DNA of 64,000 nt. Source: Marinifilaceae bacterium (lineage in GTDB: Bacteria; Bacteroidota; Bacteroidia; Bacteroidales; Marinifilaceae). The stretch lies in the NCBI GenBank assembly GCA_025210485.1, contig JAOARN010000153.1, forward strand, positions 40,444 to 104,443, read 5' to 3'. The notes under the pieces are model-generated. The model searched no databases, was not told the DNA's origin, and saw only the letters and a program-made list of their open reading frames with translations. A program made the position numbers and the translations under genes. This document shows positions 9,528 to 18,545 of the stretch, piece by piece. The number at the start of each line of letters is the position of its first letter. Positions within the stretch are counted from its first letter, which is position 1.

Positions 9528-9800
9528 ATGAAGAAAAGAATAATTTTAAGTATAGATGAAAAAATCTATGACAGTATTGTAGCGGAAATGAAAATTATTA
9601 AGAATGCCGATATTGACGACTACGTCGCTAAAAAGCTAAAAAGAGCTTCTGAATTTGAAGCTTTGCAAAATCAATATGCACGATTAGAACTAGATTATAG
9701 ATCGCAAGTTATGAGGTATATTAATTTAAAAACAGCACTTGAGGATCTAAAGGTGGCTAAAGAAACAGTCGATTACTTGTTGAATGAACATAAGGAGTAG
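9528..9800 (+). CDS. small protein with a predicted coiled coil, unknown function
   Basis: A 90-residue protein I do not recognise. The first 35 residues (KKRIILSIDEKIYDSIVAEM, then DIDDYVAKKLKRA) alternate in a way that recalls a ribbon-helix-helix DNA-binding fold: a short strand followed by two helices. This is only a resemblance. Residues 38-90 are strongly helical with heptad-like spacing of Leu, Tyr and Ala, which fits a coiled coil used for dimerisation. There is no signal peptide and no membrane segment. The ATG at 9528 gives a compact protein, and a clear hairpin terminator follows 16 bp after the stop, supporting a real single-gene unit. Its downstream neighbour folP is convergent. 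Confidence 0.55.
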   Translation: MKKRIILSIDEKIYDSIVAEMKIIKNADIDDYVAKKLKRASEFEALQNQYARLELDYRSQVMRYINLKTALEDLKVAKETVDYLLNEHKE

Positions 9801-9815
9801 GTCTGAATTAAAAAT

Positions 9816-9847
9816 AAGAAGATAGAAGCAAACAGATCTATCTTCTT
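9816..9847. terminator. hairpin between convergent genes
   Basis: An 11-bp perfect stem AAGAAGATAGA/TCTATCTTCTT with a 10-nt loop lies between the small coiled-coil gene and folP, which converge. The T-runs on either side are short, so it is a moderate terminator. Confidence 0.6.
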
Positions 9848-9871
9848 GCTCTTAGAGTATATTTAGTTTTT

Positions 9872-10714
9872 CTATTCTTGGTTTTTAAGTCTGTATTTAT
9901 CTAATTTATTGTGTATTTCTAAGCATTCTTTGGCTTCTTTTACGTCATGTACTCTAAGTATTTTGGCTCCCTTTTCTAGTGAGTACATATTTAGAGCTGT
10001 CGTTCCGTTTAGGCTTTTATCGGCACTTGTCTCAAGTAGATTGTATATCATCGACTTTCTTGAAATGCCTACAAGTATTGGGCAATTTAGTTGGTGTAAT
10101 ATTTCCATTTTTGATAGCAACTCATAATTTTGATCAAGTGTTTTTGAAAATCCAAAACCGGGGTCGATAATGTATTTTGATATCCCTAGTTCATTAAATG
10201 TTTTTATTTTTTCTTCAAAATATTTTAATATATCTTTGATTAAGTTATCATAATCAGTGTGTAGCTGCATTGTTTTTGGAGTTCCAATCATGTGCATAGC
10301 AATGTATATAGAGTTGTGTTTACTAATTGTGTTTAACATATTTGCATCTATATTCGCTGCTGAGATATCGTTTATAATACATTCGCCATAGTTTTTTAAA
10401 GCAAACTCAGCTACCTCAGATCTAAATGTGTCAATGGAACATATAGTATCAGGATATTTACGTTTTATAATTTTAAGTGCTGATTCAACTCTTCTTATTT
10501 CTTCTAGTGTTTCAACATCTTTTGCTCCTGGTCTCGAAGAGTATCCTCCAATGTCGATTATGTCTGCGCCATCTGAAATTAGTTTTTCAATTCTTTTTTC
10601 AATAGCAATGTCGTCATTGTATTTTCCCCCATCAAAAAATGAATCAGGTGTTACATTTAATATACCCATGATTTGGGCTGTAGAAGTTTGTATTCTATTA
10701 TAAATTGAATCCAT
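9872..10714 (-). CDS. folP: dihydropteroate synthase
   Basis: A 280-residue protein of the TIM-barrel pterin-binding family. It condenses 6-hydroxymethyl-dihydropterin diphosphate with p-aminobenzoate to make dihydropteroate in folate synthesis, in the cytoplasm. Visible signatures are IMGILNVTPDSFFDGGKY near the N-terminus (the PPi-binding loop), the second signature GADIIDIGGYSSRPGA near residues 50-65, NDISA near 117, IIDPGFGFSKT near 165, and ISRKSMI and LRVHDV near the C-terminus. All key motifs are present and the length is normal. It is transcribed alone on the minus strand, convergent with the small coiled-coil gene. The sulfonamide-target loops look standard. Confidence 0.95.
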   Translation of the reverse strand: MDSIYNRIQTSTAQIMGILNVTPDSFFDGGKYNDDIAIEKRIEKLISDGADIIDIGGYSSRPGAKDVETLEEIRRVESALKIIKRKYPDTICSIDTFRSEVAEFALKNYGECIINDISAANIDANMLNTISKHNSIYIAMHMIGTPKTMQLHTDYDNLIKDILKYFEEKIKTFNELGISKYIIDPGFGFSKTLDQNYELLSKMEILHQLNCPILVGISRKSMIYNLLETSADKSLNGTTALNMYSLEKGAKILRVHDVKEAKECLEIHNKLDKYRLKNQE

Positions 10715-10772
10715 CTTGTTATTTGTATTTTCTTAGCAAAGCTTAATAAAATGTTTGTTTGTAATTTTGTTA

Positions 10773-10780
10773 CAAAAATA
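10773..10780 (-). promoter_or_regulatory. candidate -7 element TATTTTTG for folP
   Basis: The minus strand reads TATTTTTG about 60 bp before the folP start codon, matching TAnnTTTG and giving a leader of about 50 nt. The -33 box is not evident. Confidence 0.4.
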
Positions 10781-11103
10781 GGAAATTAATATTCTTCTAT
10801 GACTTTAAATACACTTATTGAAAAAAACTAATGTTTAATTTAAGATAATAAATATCTTGGTTTAAATAAGTTTTAAATTTAAAATGATATTTAAATGAAA
10901 GTTTTGGAATCAAGTAAGATGTCTAAAAACATAATGATTCTCCAACTTATAATTATAAATTGATGTTGTTTATATTATCTTATATAATTTCAAATTTATA
11001 AATTTGAGTCCTGAAAGCAATATATGATAATTCGCCTATTTGTATAGAGATTTATTTTGTTTTTAAGTTAATCAGTAAGAATATAAGCAATTAATATAAT
11101 AAA
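10781..11103. other. intergenic stretch between divergent folP and DUF1599 genes
   Basis: About 320 AT-rich bases with no open frame longer than a few dozen codons and no strong repeat. It probably holds the promoter of the DUF1599 gene, which I could not place with confidence. Confidence 0.4.
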
Positions 11104-11640
11104 ATGGACAAGACCACCCAGCAGTATAATGAGGTAATGAAGGTATGTACTAGTATTTTTACAAAAAAAATGCACGATTATGGTACGGCTTGGAGAATAT
11201 TACGACCAATTTCAATCACTGATCAAATTTTTATTAAAGCTCAAAGAATAAGGAGTATTGAGACAAAGGGAGAGCATAAAATCGACGAGGGTGTTAGACC
11301 TGAGTTTATAGGTATAATCAATTATGCTATAATGGGTTTAATTCAGTTAGAGTTAGGAACCTCAGATGAAACTATGTCGGATGAAGATGCTAAGTTGTTT
11401 TATGAAAAGTATTTTACGAATGCATTTGAATTGATGCAAGATAAAAATCATGATTATGATGAGGCTTGGAGACATATGAGAATAAGTTCTTTTACCGATT
11501 TGATTTTGATGAAGATTAATAGAACAAAACAAATTGAAGATAATAAAGGTGAAACAATTATTTCGGAAGGTATAGATGCAAATTATTATGATATGATTAA
11601 TTATTCCGTTTTTGCGATGATTAAAATCGATTTTGAATAA
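11104..11640 (+). CDS. DUF1599 (nucleotide modification associated domain 1) protein
   Basis: A 178-residue protein made of two similar halves. The first has MHDYGTAWRILRPISITDQI followed by KAQRIRSIE (about residues 24-55). The second has NHDYDEAWRHMRISSFTDLI followed by KINRTKQIE (about 117-147). The repeated DYxxAWRxxRxxSxTDxI motif is the mark of DUF1599, also called Nmad1 because some homologues sit with DNA-base-modifying enzymes in phages. In Bacteroidota the gene is commonly found, as here, before a DoxX-type gene and tpiA, so a housekeeping role is likely but unknown. The duplicated Asp/Glu/Arg pattern suggests two equivalent sites. No signal peptide is visible. Confidence 0.8.
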   Translation: MDKTTQQYNEVMKVCTSIFTKKMHDYGTAWRILRPISITDQIFIKAQRIRSIETKGEHKIDEGVRPEFIGIINYAIMGLIQLELGTSDETMSDEDAKLFYEKYFTNAFELMQDKNHDYDEAWRHMRISSFTDLILMKINRTKQIEDNKGETIISEGIDANYYDMINYSVFAMIKIDFE

Positions 11641-11789
11641 TTAATGATATCATAAAAATACTAACTGTTGTTAATTAATGGGTTTGTTATTTTTTATGAT
11701 TACCTGTTTGTTTTTCAGTTTGTAAGTTTCTCTTAGTTTAAACAAAAACACTATTATTTTTTTTATTTTTAATATTATACTTGACAAAA

Positions 11790-13028
11790 ATGAGAACATT
11801 ACTGTTTATTTGCCGTATTGTACTAGGTGCAACATTTGTATTTTCTGGTTTTGTAAAGGCTATTGATCCGTTAGGGTCTGCTTATAAATTTACCGATTAT
11901 TTTATGGCTTTCGGTTTGGATTCTTTTCAGCACATATCCTTTTTGTTATCGATAATACTTTCATCAACGGAGTTTATTATAGGTTTGTTTTTAATATTCA
12001 ATTTTTTCCCAAAGCTTACTTCGTCTATAGCGATGATGTTTATGAGTGTCTTTACTCCTCTGACATTATACCTCGCTTTTGCTAATCCTGTTTCTGATTG
12101 TGGTTGTTTTGGTGATGCTTGGGTTTTATCAAATTGGGAGACATTTTATAAAAATCTTTTCCTTTTGGTTTTAACTTTAATAATATTTGGATTCAGGAAA
12201 AAATACTACAAAAATGTAGAGGCTTTTCAATTAATCTATGCTTTTTTAGCCTATATTTTTATTTTTAGTTGTTCCTACTATTCGTATAAGCATCTTCCAA
12301 TAATTGACTTTCGACCTTATCATATAGGAGCAAATATCTCGGAAGGAATGGAGATTCCAGAAGGAATGCCAGTCGATGAGTATGACACTGTACTTAAATA
12401 TTCGAAAGATGGGGTGGTGAAGGAATTTAAAGAGGATAATTACCCTTGGAATGATAGTACATGGGTGTTTGTTAGTATGGATCAAAAATTGATTAAGGAA
12501 GGATATAAGCCACCAATTCATGATTTTGCTATTAGTAATTCTACTCATGGAGATATAACTCAAGATGTTTTAAATGATGATAGTTATGTTTTGTTATTTA
12601 TAAGCAAGGATTTAACAAAAATAAAAGAAAGACAAGCTATCAGACTTAATGAATTATATCAGTATGGTAGAGAAAAATATTGGAGAGTCATTGGAGTTAC
12701 TACATCTAGCGAAGATCAAATTAGGAGTTTAAAAGAGAAGTATTCTTTGGATTTGGATTTTTATTCTATGGACGAAATTCAGGTCAAGACTATAGTTAGA
12801 GCAAATCCCGCTTATGTGTTGCTTCGTAAGGGTACGGTTATAAATAAATGGGCAGCAGATGATTTGCCTCAGTTAGATGAATTAAATAAATCAGATTTAT
12901 TAGCATATAGTTTAGATTCTATGCGAGAGAAGAATGGTAGAAATACTATTATGTTACTATTATGTTTTTGCATAATTGGAATTGTTATTCTTGTTAGTAT
13001 AGGGTTGAGACCAAAAAAAATATCATAA
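11790..13028 (+). CDS. DoxX-type membrane protein with a C-terminal thioredoxin-like domain (BT_3928 family)
   Basis: Starting at the ATG at 11790 the protein has 412 residues; an in-frame TTG at 11781 would add three. The N-terminal half has four hydrophobic helices in the DoxX/MauE style, beginning [20 protein letters not shown] and including [13 protein letters not shown], whose Cys pair is typical of MauE-like quinone-linked thiol oxidoreductases. The C-terminal half (about residues 215-385) looks thioredoxin-like but lacks a CxxC motif, and a last hydrophobic helix follows. In Bacteroidota this architecture is known as the BT_3928 family and is found with DUF1599 and tpiA. The stop is 2 bp before the tpiA start, so the two are co-transcribed. 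The role may be in respiratory or envelope redox balance (inference). Confidence 0.75.
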   Translation: MRTLLFICRIVLGATFVFSGFVKAIDPLGSAYKFTDYFMAFGLDSFQHISFLLSIILSSTEFIIGLFLIFNFFPKLTSSIAMMFMSVFTPLTLYLAFANPVSDCGCFGDAWVLSNWETFYKNLFLLVLTLIIFGFRKKYYKNVEAFQLIYAFLAYIFIFSCSYYSYKHLPIIDFRPYHIGANISEGMEIPEGMPVDEYDTVLKYSKDGVVKEFKEDNYPWNDSTWVFVSMDQKLIKEGYKPPIHDFAISNSTHGDITQDVLNDDSYVLLFISKDLTKIKERQAIRLNELYQYGREKYWRVIGVTTSSEDQIRSLKEKYSLDLDFYSMDEIQVKTIVRANPAYVLLRKGTVINKWAADDLPQLDELNKSDLLAYSLDSMREKNGRNTIMLLLCFCIIGIVILVSIGLRPKKIS

Positions 13029-13030
13029 AC

Positions 13031-13792
13031 ATGACTAGAAAAAATATAGTTGCAGGTAATTGGAAAATGAACAAGAACCTACAAGAAGGTGTTGAGTTAA
13101 TTCAGAATCTTAATGATGTATTAACTGAAGAAGCAATTGCTGATACACAGGTTATTGTTTCGGTGCCATTTATACATTTGGTTAAAGCAAGAGAATTAGC
13201 CAATTCTAATATTAAGGTAGCTGCTCAGAATTGTTCAGACAAAAGCAGTGGCGCTTATACAGGTGAGATTTCTGCTGAAATGATAAAATCAACAGCTGCG
13301 ACACATGTTATTATTGGTCATTCGGAGAGAAGAAGCTATTATAACGAAACAGAGCAAATTTTAGCAGAAAAAGTTAAAATGGCCTTTGAAAATAATCTTA
13401 CACCTATATTTTGTGTAGGAGAACAACTTTCTGAAAGAGAAAGTGGTAAGCATTTTGATTTAGTGAAGTCGCAATTAGAGAAATCACTATTTGATTTATC
13501 AGAGGATCAAATATCAAAATTGGTAATTGCTTACGAACCTGTTTGGGCTATTGGAACTGGTGTGACAGCTAGTGCCGATCAAGCACAAGAGATGCATGCT
13601 TTTATTAGAAAAACTTTGACAGAAAAGTATTCTAAAGAAACAGCCGATTCTATTTCTTTGTTATACGGAGGTAGCTGTAATCCTAAAAATGCAAAAGAAT
13701 TATTTTCTAATGCAGATGTAGATGGTGGATTAATTGGAGGTGCTTCACTTAAAGCGAATGATTTTGTTGAAATCGTAAAAGCATTTAATTAA
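13031..13792 (+). CDS. tpiA: triosephosphate isomerase
   Basis: A 253-residue TIM-barrel enzyme interconverting dihydroxyacetone phosphate and glyceraldehyde 3-phosphate in glycolysis. The substrate-binding Lys12 is in NWKMN, the catalytic His97 in IIGHSERR, and the catalytic Glu169 in [11 protein letters not shown], the active-site signature. The phosphate-binding loops YGGSCNPKN and GGLIGGASL are also present. The length is normal. The start codon lies 2 bp after the DoxX-type gene, and a strong hairpin terminator follows 8 bp after the stop. It therefore closes the DUF1599-DoxX-tpiA unit. Confidence 0.97.
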   Translation: MTRKNIVAGNWKMNKNLQEGVELIQNLNDVLTEEAIADTQVIVSVPFIHLVKARELANSNIKVAAQNCSDKSSGAYTGEISAEMIKSTAATHVIIGHSERRSYYNETEQILAEKVKMAFENNLTPIFCVGEQLSERESGKHFDLVKSQLEKSLFDLSEDQISKLVIAYEPVWAIGTGVTASADQAQEMHAFIRKTLTEKYSKETADSISLLYGGSCNPKNAKELFSNADVDGGLIGGASLKANDFVEIVKAFN

Positions 13793-13799
13793 GATAAGT

Positions 13800-13841
13800 A
13801 AAAAGCATAGAGGTGTTATACATAATACTTCTATGCTTTTT
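13800..13841 (+). terminator. intrinsic terminator after tpiA
   Basis: A 12-bp perfect stem AAAAAGCATAGA/TCTATGCTTTTT with a T-run follows directly after the tpiA stop codon. Confidence 0.85.
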
Positions 13842-13927
13842 TTAAATACTTTAAGTTGTTAAACATGTAGTCATGAATTTCGTTTATACGTCAGGATGAT
13901 AATGTTGATTATGAAAAAAATAAGAGT

Positions 13928-14770
13928 ATGGATTATATAGAATTGGAGTTAGATATTCAACCAAAGATAGAAGAATATAATGATATTTTATCGGCATTGT
14001 TAGTTGATTTGGATTACGAGAGTTTTACTTTTGAAAATGACATGTTTCAGGCTTATATACAAAAAGATAAATTTAATCTAGAATCTTTATCTGGGCTTGT
14101 TGAGACTTGTAATGCTATGGGTATTGAAATTAGCTACAAGTATAAAGAGATAAAGCATCAGAACTGGAATGAGATTTGGGAATCTAATTTTCATCCTGTT
14201 TTTGTGGATGACATCTTGGTTGTGAGGGCTTCTTTTCATAAGGATCTTCCAAAAACCAAGTATGAGATAGTGATAGATCCTAAAATGTCTTTTGGTACGG
14301 GGCATCATTCAACAACTTATTTAATGCTGAGGTCGATTCTTAACTGGAATCTTTCAGGGAAACAGGTGTTGGATATGGGTTGTGGCACTGGTATTTTAGC
14401 TATTTTTGCAGCAATGAGAAATGCCCAGCAGGTTACAGCTGTTGATATTGACCCTATATGTATTGAGAGTACAGCCGAAAATAGTCAAAATAATGATTGT
14501 GCTGATAGGTTGACAGCAATACTCGGGGATAAATCGGCAATAGAGAATTTGTCTGAATTTGACTTTGTGTTGGCTAATATAAATAGGAATATATTATTGA
14601 ATGATATTTCTACATATGTAAAGCATATGAAAAAAGGAGCTCAGATTGCTTTAAGTGGTTTTTATACTGAAGACTTGGATATGATAAAAGAGGAGTGTGA
14701 GAGAAATCAACTTCAATATATCGATCATTTAGTTGATAAAAACTGGGTTGCAGCTGTTTTTGAAAAATAG
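13928..14770 (+). CDS. prmA: ribosomal protein L11 methyltransferase
   Basis: A 280-residue SAM-dependent methyltransferase of the PrmA family, which trimethylates ribosomal protein L11 in the cytoplasm. The N-terminal 100 residues are the substrate-recognition domain. A short linker carries DPKMSFGTGHHSTTYLML, a PrmA hallmark. The Rossmann-fold methyltransferase part follows with motif I LDMGCGTGILAIFAA near residue 145, acidic AVDID near 170, and the catalytic-site motif VLANINRNIL near 215. Length and motif order are normal. The gene is monocistronic, 135 bp after tpiA and followed by a hairpin. Confidence 0.95.
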   Translation: MDYIELELDIQPKIEEYNDILSALLVDLDYESFTFENDMFQAYIQKDKFNLESLSGLVETCNAMGIEISYKYKEIKHQNWNEIWESNFHPVFVDDILVVRASFHKDLPKTKYEIVIDPKMSFGTGHHSTTYLMLRSILNWNLSGKQVLDMGCGTGILAIFAAMRNAQQVTAVDIDPICIESTAENSQNNDCADRLTAILGDKSAIENLSEFDFVLANINRNILLNDISTYVKHMKKGAQIALSGFYTEDLDMIKEECERNQLQYIDHLVDKNWVAAVFEK

Positions 14771-14833
14771 ACTGTATGTATGATATATTTACTTCCTATT
14801 GGAGTAAGTATATCTTTGTTATAAAACTTAAAT

Positions 14834-14873
14834 AAAAGACGTATTACTTAAAATTTAAAGTAATATGTCTTTT
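14834..14873 (+). terminator. intrinsic terminator after prmA
   Basis: A 16-bp stem (AAAAGACGTATTACTT with its complement, one G-T wobble, 8-nt loop) runs into a T-tract, 63 bp after the prmA stop. Confidence 0.8.
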
Positions 14874-15288
14874 TTGTTTTTATGTTATATTAGCTTCTTT
14901 TAAACACGGAATTTAAATATGATTATATAAAAAAGTATATCTTTTTATGTCTATATAGTATGAACTTACAATTAAATGAATTATTTTTACTGTTCAGTTC
15001 AAGTTTTCCGAACTAATCTACCTATCTTAATTATGATTTATTTCTATGAATCTGTCTTAGAGATAAGTTGTGAGTTGTTTTTACAAATATTCACTAAGCG
15101 ATATTAGTTTGTTATGTCAATCTTGATATGTTTGTAATGAACATAAAACAAAATCAAAAAGATATTAGATTAACTTGCTGATTAACATATTTTAACTGCA
15201 ATAAGGAACTATAATTTCTGTATTATTTTATATTTGTGGAGAACAAAAGAAAAAGAATATATAATTTAAATTGATTAAATTACTAATT
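14874..15288. other. intergenic stretch upstream of the Bat operon
   Basis: About 415 AT-rich bases without a gene. It holds a candidate -7 box at 15229-15236 that could be the operon promoter. I saw no further repeat or convincing structured leader. Confidence 0.4.
15229..15236 (+). promoter_or_regulatory. candidate -7 element TATATTTG of the Bat operon
   Basis: TATATTTG matches TAnnTTTG and is placed 53 bp before the chosen ATG of the MoxR gene. No clear -33 box. Confidence 0.4.
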
Positions 15289-16284
15289 ATGACCCAAACT
15301 GTTGATATAAAAGAATTAAACGAAAGAATTCAAAAAGAAAGTTCATTTGTGGATATGATTTCCATGGAAATGAATAAAGTGATAGTTGGACAGAAACACC
15401 TAGTTGAAAGTTTATTAATTGGTCTTTTATCAAACGGACACATTTTGTTAGAAGGTGTTCCTGGATTGGCTAAAACACTTGCTATTAATACACTTTCTAA
15501 TACGATTGATGCTGGATTTAGCAGAATTCAGTTTACTCCAGATTTGTTGCCTGCCGACCTTTTAGGGACGATGATTTATAGTCAAAAAAATGAAGAATTT
15601 GTTGTAAAAAAGGGACCTATCTTCTCAAATTTTATTCTTGCCGATGAGATTAACCGTGCCCCAGCTAAGGTTCAGGCTGCTTTGCTTGAGGCTATGCAGG
15701 AAAGACAAATCACAATTGGTGATAATACATTTAAATTAGATGAGCCATTCTTGGTAATGGCTACTCAAAATCCAATAGAACAAGAAGGAACCTACCCATT
15801 ACCAGAAGCACAGGTAGATAGATTTATGTTAAAAGTTGTGATTAATTATCCACAAAAATCAGAGGAACAGCTGATTATGAGACAAAATCTATTGAAGTCA
15901 TTCCCTAAAGCTAGTCAAATTCTTAAGCCAGAAGATATTCTTAAAGCACGCGAAGTTGTTAAGGATGTATATATGGATGAAAAAATAGAGAAATATATAG
16001 TAGATATTATTTTTGCAACTCGTTTTCCTGCGGATTACGGATTGGAGAATTTTAAAGATATGATAGCCTATGGAGCATCACCTCGTGCAAGTATTTCTTT
16101 GGCTCAAGCTTCCAAAGCATATGCTTTTATTAAAAGAAGAGGTTATGTAATTCCAGAAGACATAAGAGCTGTTTGTCACGATGTTCTTCGTCATAGAATT
16201 GGTCTTACTTACGAGGCGGAAGCAAACGATATTACAAGCGAGAATATTATAAGCGAAATTCTTAATAGTGTAGAGGTACCATAG
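15289..16284 (+). CDS. MoxR-type AAA+ ATPase of the Bat operon
   Basis: From the ATG at 15289 the protein has 331 residues; an in-frame TTG at 15271 would add six and is less likely. It is a MoxR AAA+ ATPase with Walker A GVPGLAKT near residue 55, Walker B ILADEINRAPAKVQAALLEA, the sensor-1 region FLVMATQNPIEQEGTYPLPE, and the lid domain with GASPRASISLAQASKAYAF. MoxR ATPases act as chaperones for VWA-domain partners. Here the partners are the DUF58 and BatA/BatB proteins downstream. This is the first gene of the moxR-DUF58-bat cluster, which in Bacteroides has been linked to aerotolerance and in other bacteria to envelope stress. Confidence 0.93.
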   Translation: MTQTVDIKELNERIQKESSFVDMISMEMNKVIVGQKHLVESLLIGLLSNGHILLEGVPGLAKTLAINTLSNTIDAGFSRIQFTPDLLPADLLGTMIYSQKNEEFVVKKGPIFSNFILADEINRAPAKVQAALLEAMQERQITIGDNTFKLDEPFLVMATQNPIEQEGTYPLPEAQVDRFMLKVVINYPQKSEEQLIMRQNLLKSFPKASQILKPEDILKAREVVKDVYMDEKIEKYIVDIIFATRFPADYGLENFKDMIAYGASPRASISLAQASKAYAFIKRRGYVIPEDIRAVCHDVLRHRIGLTYEAEANDITSENIISEILNSVEVP

Positions 16285-16425
16285 AGATTTTTTATTCTTA
16301 ATATCAGCATAATAATTTATTGTGTAGGGAGTATTTCTCTACATAATAAATTTAAGGAATTTTGAAATCCTTGAAAAACTAATATTATAATAATAAAGTC
16401 CTTTATGTAATTTCAAAAATTAGTT

Positions 16426-17295
16426 ATGGAAACTAGTGAACTATTAAAACGAGTTAGACAGATTGAGATAAAAACTAGAGGCTTATCAAAAAATATCTTT
16501 GCTGGAGAATATCATTCTGCATTTAAAGGTAGAGGGATGACTTTTAGTGAAGTTAGAGCATATCAATACGGAGATGATATTCGAAATATTGATTGGAATG
16601 TAACAGCAAGATATAATCAGCCTTTTGTTAAGTTGTTCGAAGAGGAAAGAGAATTGACAGTAATGATGCTGATTGATGTTAGTGGTTCTCGAAATTTTGG
16701 AACCATAAGTAAAATGAAAAAGGAACAAATTACTGAAATTGCAGCGGTTTTGGCATTTTCGGCAATACAGAATAATGACAAAATTGGTGTAATATTCTTT
16801 TCTGATAAAATCGAAAAATTTATCCCTCCTAAGAAAGGTAAAACTCATATTCTTAGAATCATAAGAGAATTAATCGATTTCAAACCAGAAAGTAATTTAA
16901 CGGATATAAATAATGCATTGAAATACCTAACTAATGCAATAAAAAAGAGATGTACTAGTTTCATAATATCCGATTTTCTTGATAGTAATGATTATAAAAA
17001 TGCTTTAAGTATTGCCAATAGAAAACATGATGTTGTTGCTCTGAAGGTTTTTGATAAAAGAGATACTGAGCTTCCTCCTATAGGTTTGATAAAGATGAAA
17101 GACGCTGAAACTAACCAATTTGCATGGGTGGACAGTTCGAATAAGAAAATTAGAAATCAATATGCTAAGTGGTGGAGAGATTTTGAGGTCAAAACTACCG
17201 AAACATTTAAACGTTCTGGAGTCGACCTTGCTAGTATTAGAACTGATCAGGATTATGTAAGAGCTTTAATAGAACTATTTAAACGTAGAGGTTAA
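16426..17295 (+). CDS. DUF58 protein with VWA-like fold
   Basis: A 289-residue cytoplasmic protein without membrane segments. Its core motif RGMTFSEVRAYQYGDDIRNI, followed by DWNVTARYNQPFVKLFEEER, is the signature of DUF58. After it the stretch MMLIDVSGSRNFG carries a DxSxS metal-site pattern of a von Willebrand A fold. DUF58 proteins are regularly encoded next to MoxR ATPases and are thought to be their substrates or partners. It lies 141 bp after the MoxR gene and precedes a BatD-like gene. Length is typical. It is the second gene of the Bat operon. Confidence 0.9.
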   Translation: METSELLKRVRQIEIKTRGLSKNIFAGEYHSAFKGRGMTFSEVRAYQYGDDIRNIDWNVTARYNQPFVKLFEEERELTVMMLIDVSGSRNFGTISKMKKEQITEIAAVLAFSAIQNNDKIGVIFFSDKIEKFIPPKKGKTHILRIIRELIDFKPESNLTDINNALKYLTNAIKKRCTSFIISDFLDSNDYKNALSIANRKHDVVALKVFDKRDTELPPIGLIKMKDAETNQFAWVDSSNKKIRNQYAKWWRDFEVKTTETFKRSGVDLASIRTDQDYVRALIELFKRRG

Positions 17296-17414
17296 AACTC
17301 ATACATAATTACAAAAATAAGAACTAATTATAGATTGTTTCTACAAGCTAATTTACTCGTTGTTAAGGCTATATTGCAAATGTGGAAAATATACATAATA
17401 GAAAAAAATTACAG

Positions 17415-18458
17415 ATGAATATAATCTCAAAAATAACTAAAATATACAAACTATTTTTACTAGTTATAATTTATTTTTGTTCTAGTGGAGTTGGTTTAGC
17501 ACAAGAAAATGATTCTCAAATAAGTTATGGCGTAAAACTTGATACCAATGCTATACTTATAGGTGATCAGATAAATATGAGGCTTTTTGTGAATCAAAAT
17601 CCTAGTCTGAAGATTAAGTTTCCAGTATTGTCAGACAGTATTAGCAAGAATGTAGAAATTGTAAAGAGTTTCAATCAGGATACTGTTAAACTAGAGGATG
17701 GAAAAATTCAAGTGGGAAAAAATTATGTAATTACTTCATTCGAAAAAGGACCTCACAAAATTAATCCATTTGAATTTGCTATTCAATATAATAATGATTT
17801 AAAAAGCTTTAGAACAGACACTACTCTTATTCTTGTGAATAGTTTTCAAATTGACACTACTAAAGCTCATTATGATATAGTAGAGCCTAGGGAAGCTCCG
17901 CTGACATGGGATGAGGCTGTGCATTATATTCTTATTGGTGTAGGGATATTATTGGCACTTATCATTATTACTCTGGCTGTTCTTTATTTTGTCTATAAAA
18001 GAAAGAAAAAACCAATATTTAGTAAACCTGAAATTAAAGAACCTCCTCATGTAATAGCATTTAGAGAGTTAGATAGAATAAAAACAGAGAAACTTTGGCA
18101 GAATGGGTTTATTAAAGAATTTCATTCTGAAATAACAAGAGTTCTTCGTGAATATATTGACTATAAATATGATCTGAATACAATAGAATCCACAACTGAT
18201 GAGACTCTTGATCAAGTTAGGGCAGAGTTAGGTGAATCAGTATGGTTTAATGATTTGAAAACTGTACTGGAAAGAGCCGATCTAGCAAAATTTGCAAAAA
18301 TGCAACCATTACCAAATGAAAATGAAGAGAGTTTTATTAAATCTTTTGGTATTGTTGAAACTAGTACCAAAGAAAGCTTAAAAGAAGAAAGTGAGAAAGA
18401 AATAAAAGAAACTGATAATTCTTCTTCTGTTAAAAAAGATAAGTTTACTGATGTATAA
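17415..18458 (+). CDS. BatD-like exported protein with one internal membrane helix
   Basis: The ATG at 17415 begins a clear signal peptide (IYKLFLLVIIYFCSSGVGLA then Q) and gives 347 residues; a GTG at 17382 would add eleven before it. The mature N-terminal part (to about residue 150) looks like a beta-sandwich, similar in style to the N-terminus of BatD (DTNAILIGDQINMRLFV). A membrane helix covers about residues 167-190, followed by a basic stretch. The cytoplasmic C-terminus contains ITRVLREYIDYKYDLNTIES, which resembles the C-terminal domain of BatD and DUF4381-like proteins. It ends in a charged, low-complexity tail. Found between DUF58 and batA, it is probably a membrane subunit of the Bat complex (inference). 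Confidence 0.7.
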   Translation: MNIISKITKIYKLFLLVIIYFCSSGVGLAQENDSQISYGVKLDTNAILIGDQINMRLFVNQNPSLKIKFPVLSDSISKNVEIVKSFNQDTVKLEDGKIQVGKNYVITSFEKGPHKINPFEFAIQYNNDLKSFRTDTTLILVNSFQIDTTKAHYDIVEPREAPLTWDEAVHYILIGVGILLALIIITLAVLYFVYKRKKKPIFSKPEIKEPPHVIAFRELDRIKTEKLWQNGFIKEFHSEITRVLREYIDYKYDLNTIESTTDETLDQVRAELGESVWFNDLKTVLERADLAKFAKMQPLPNENEESFIKSFGIVETSTKESLKEESEKEIKETDNSSSVKKDKFTDV

Positions 18459-18545
18459 TTGATATTATGTATTTATATTAAGTTAATAATGTAACTTAGT
18501 ATAATAGTCAGTCAATTTTTTATGATAATTTCTAAATAGAACAAA

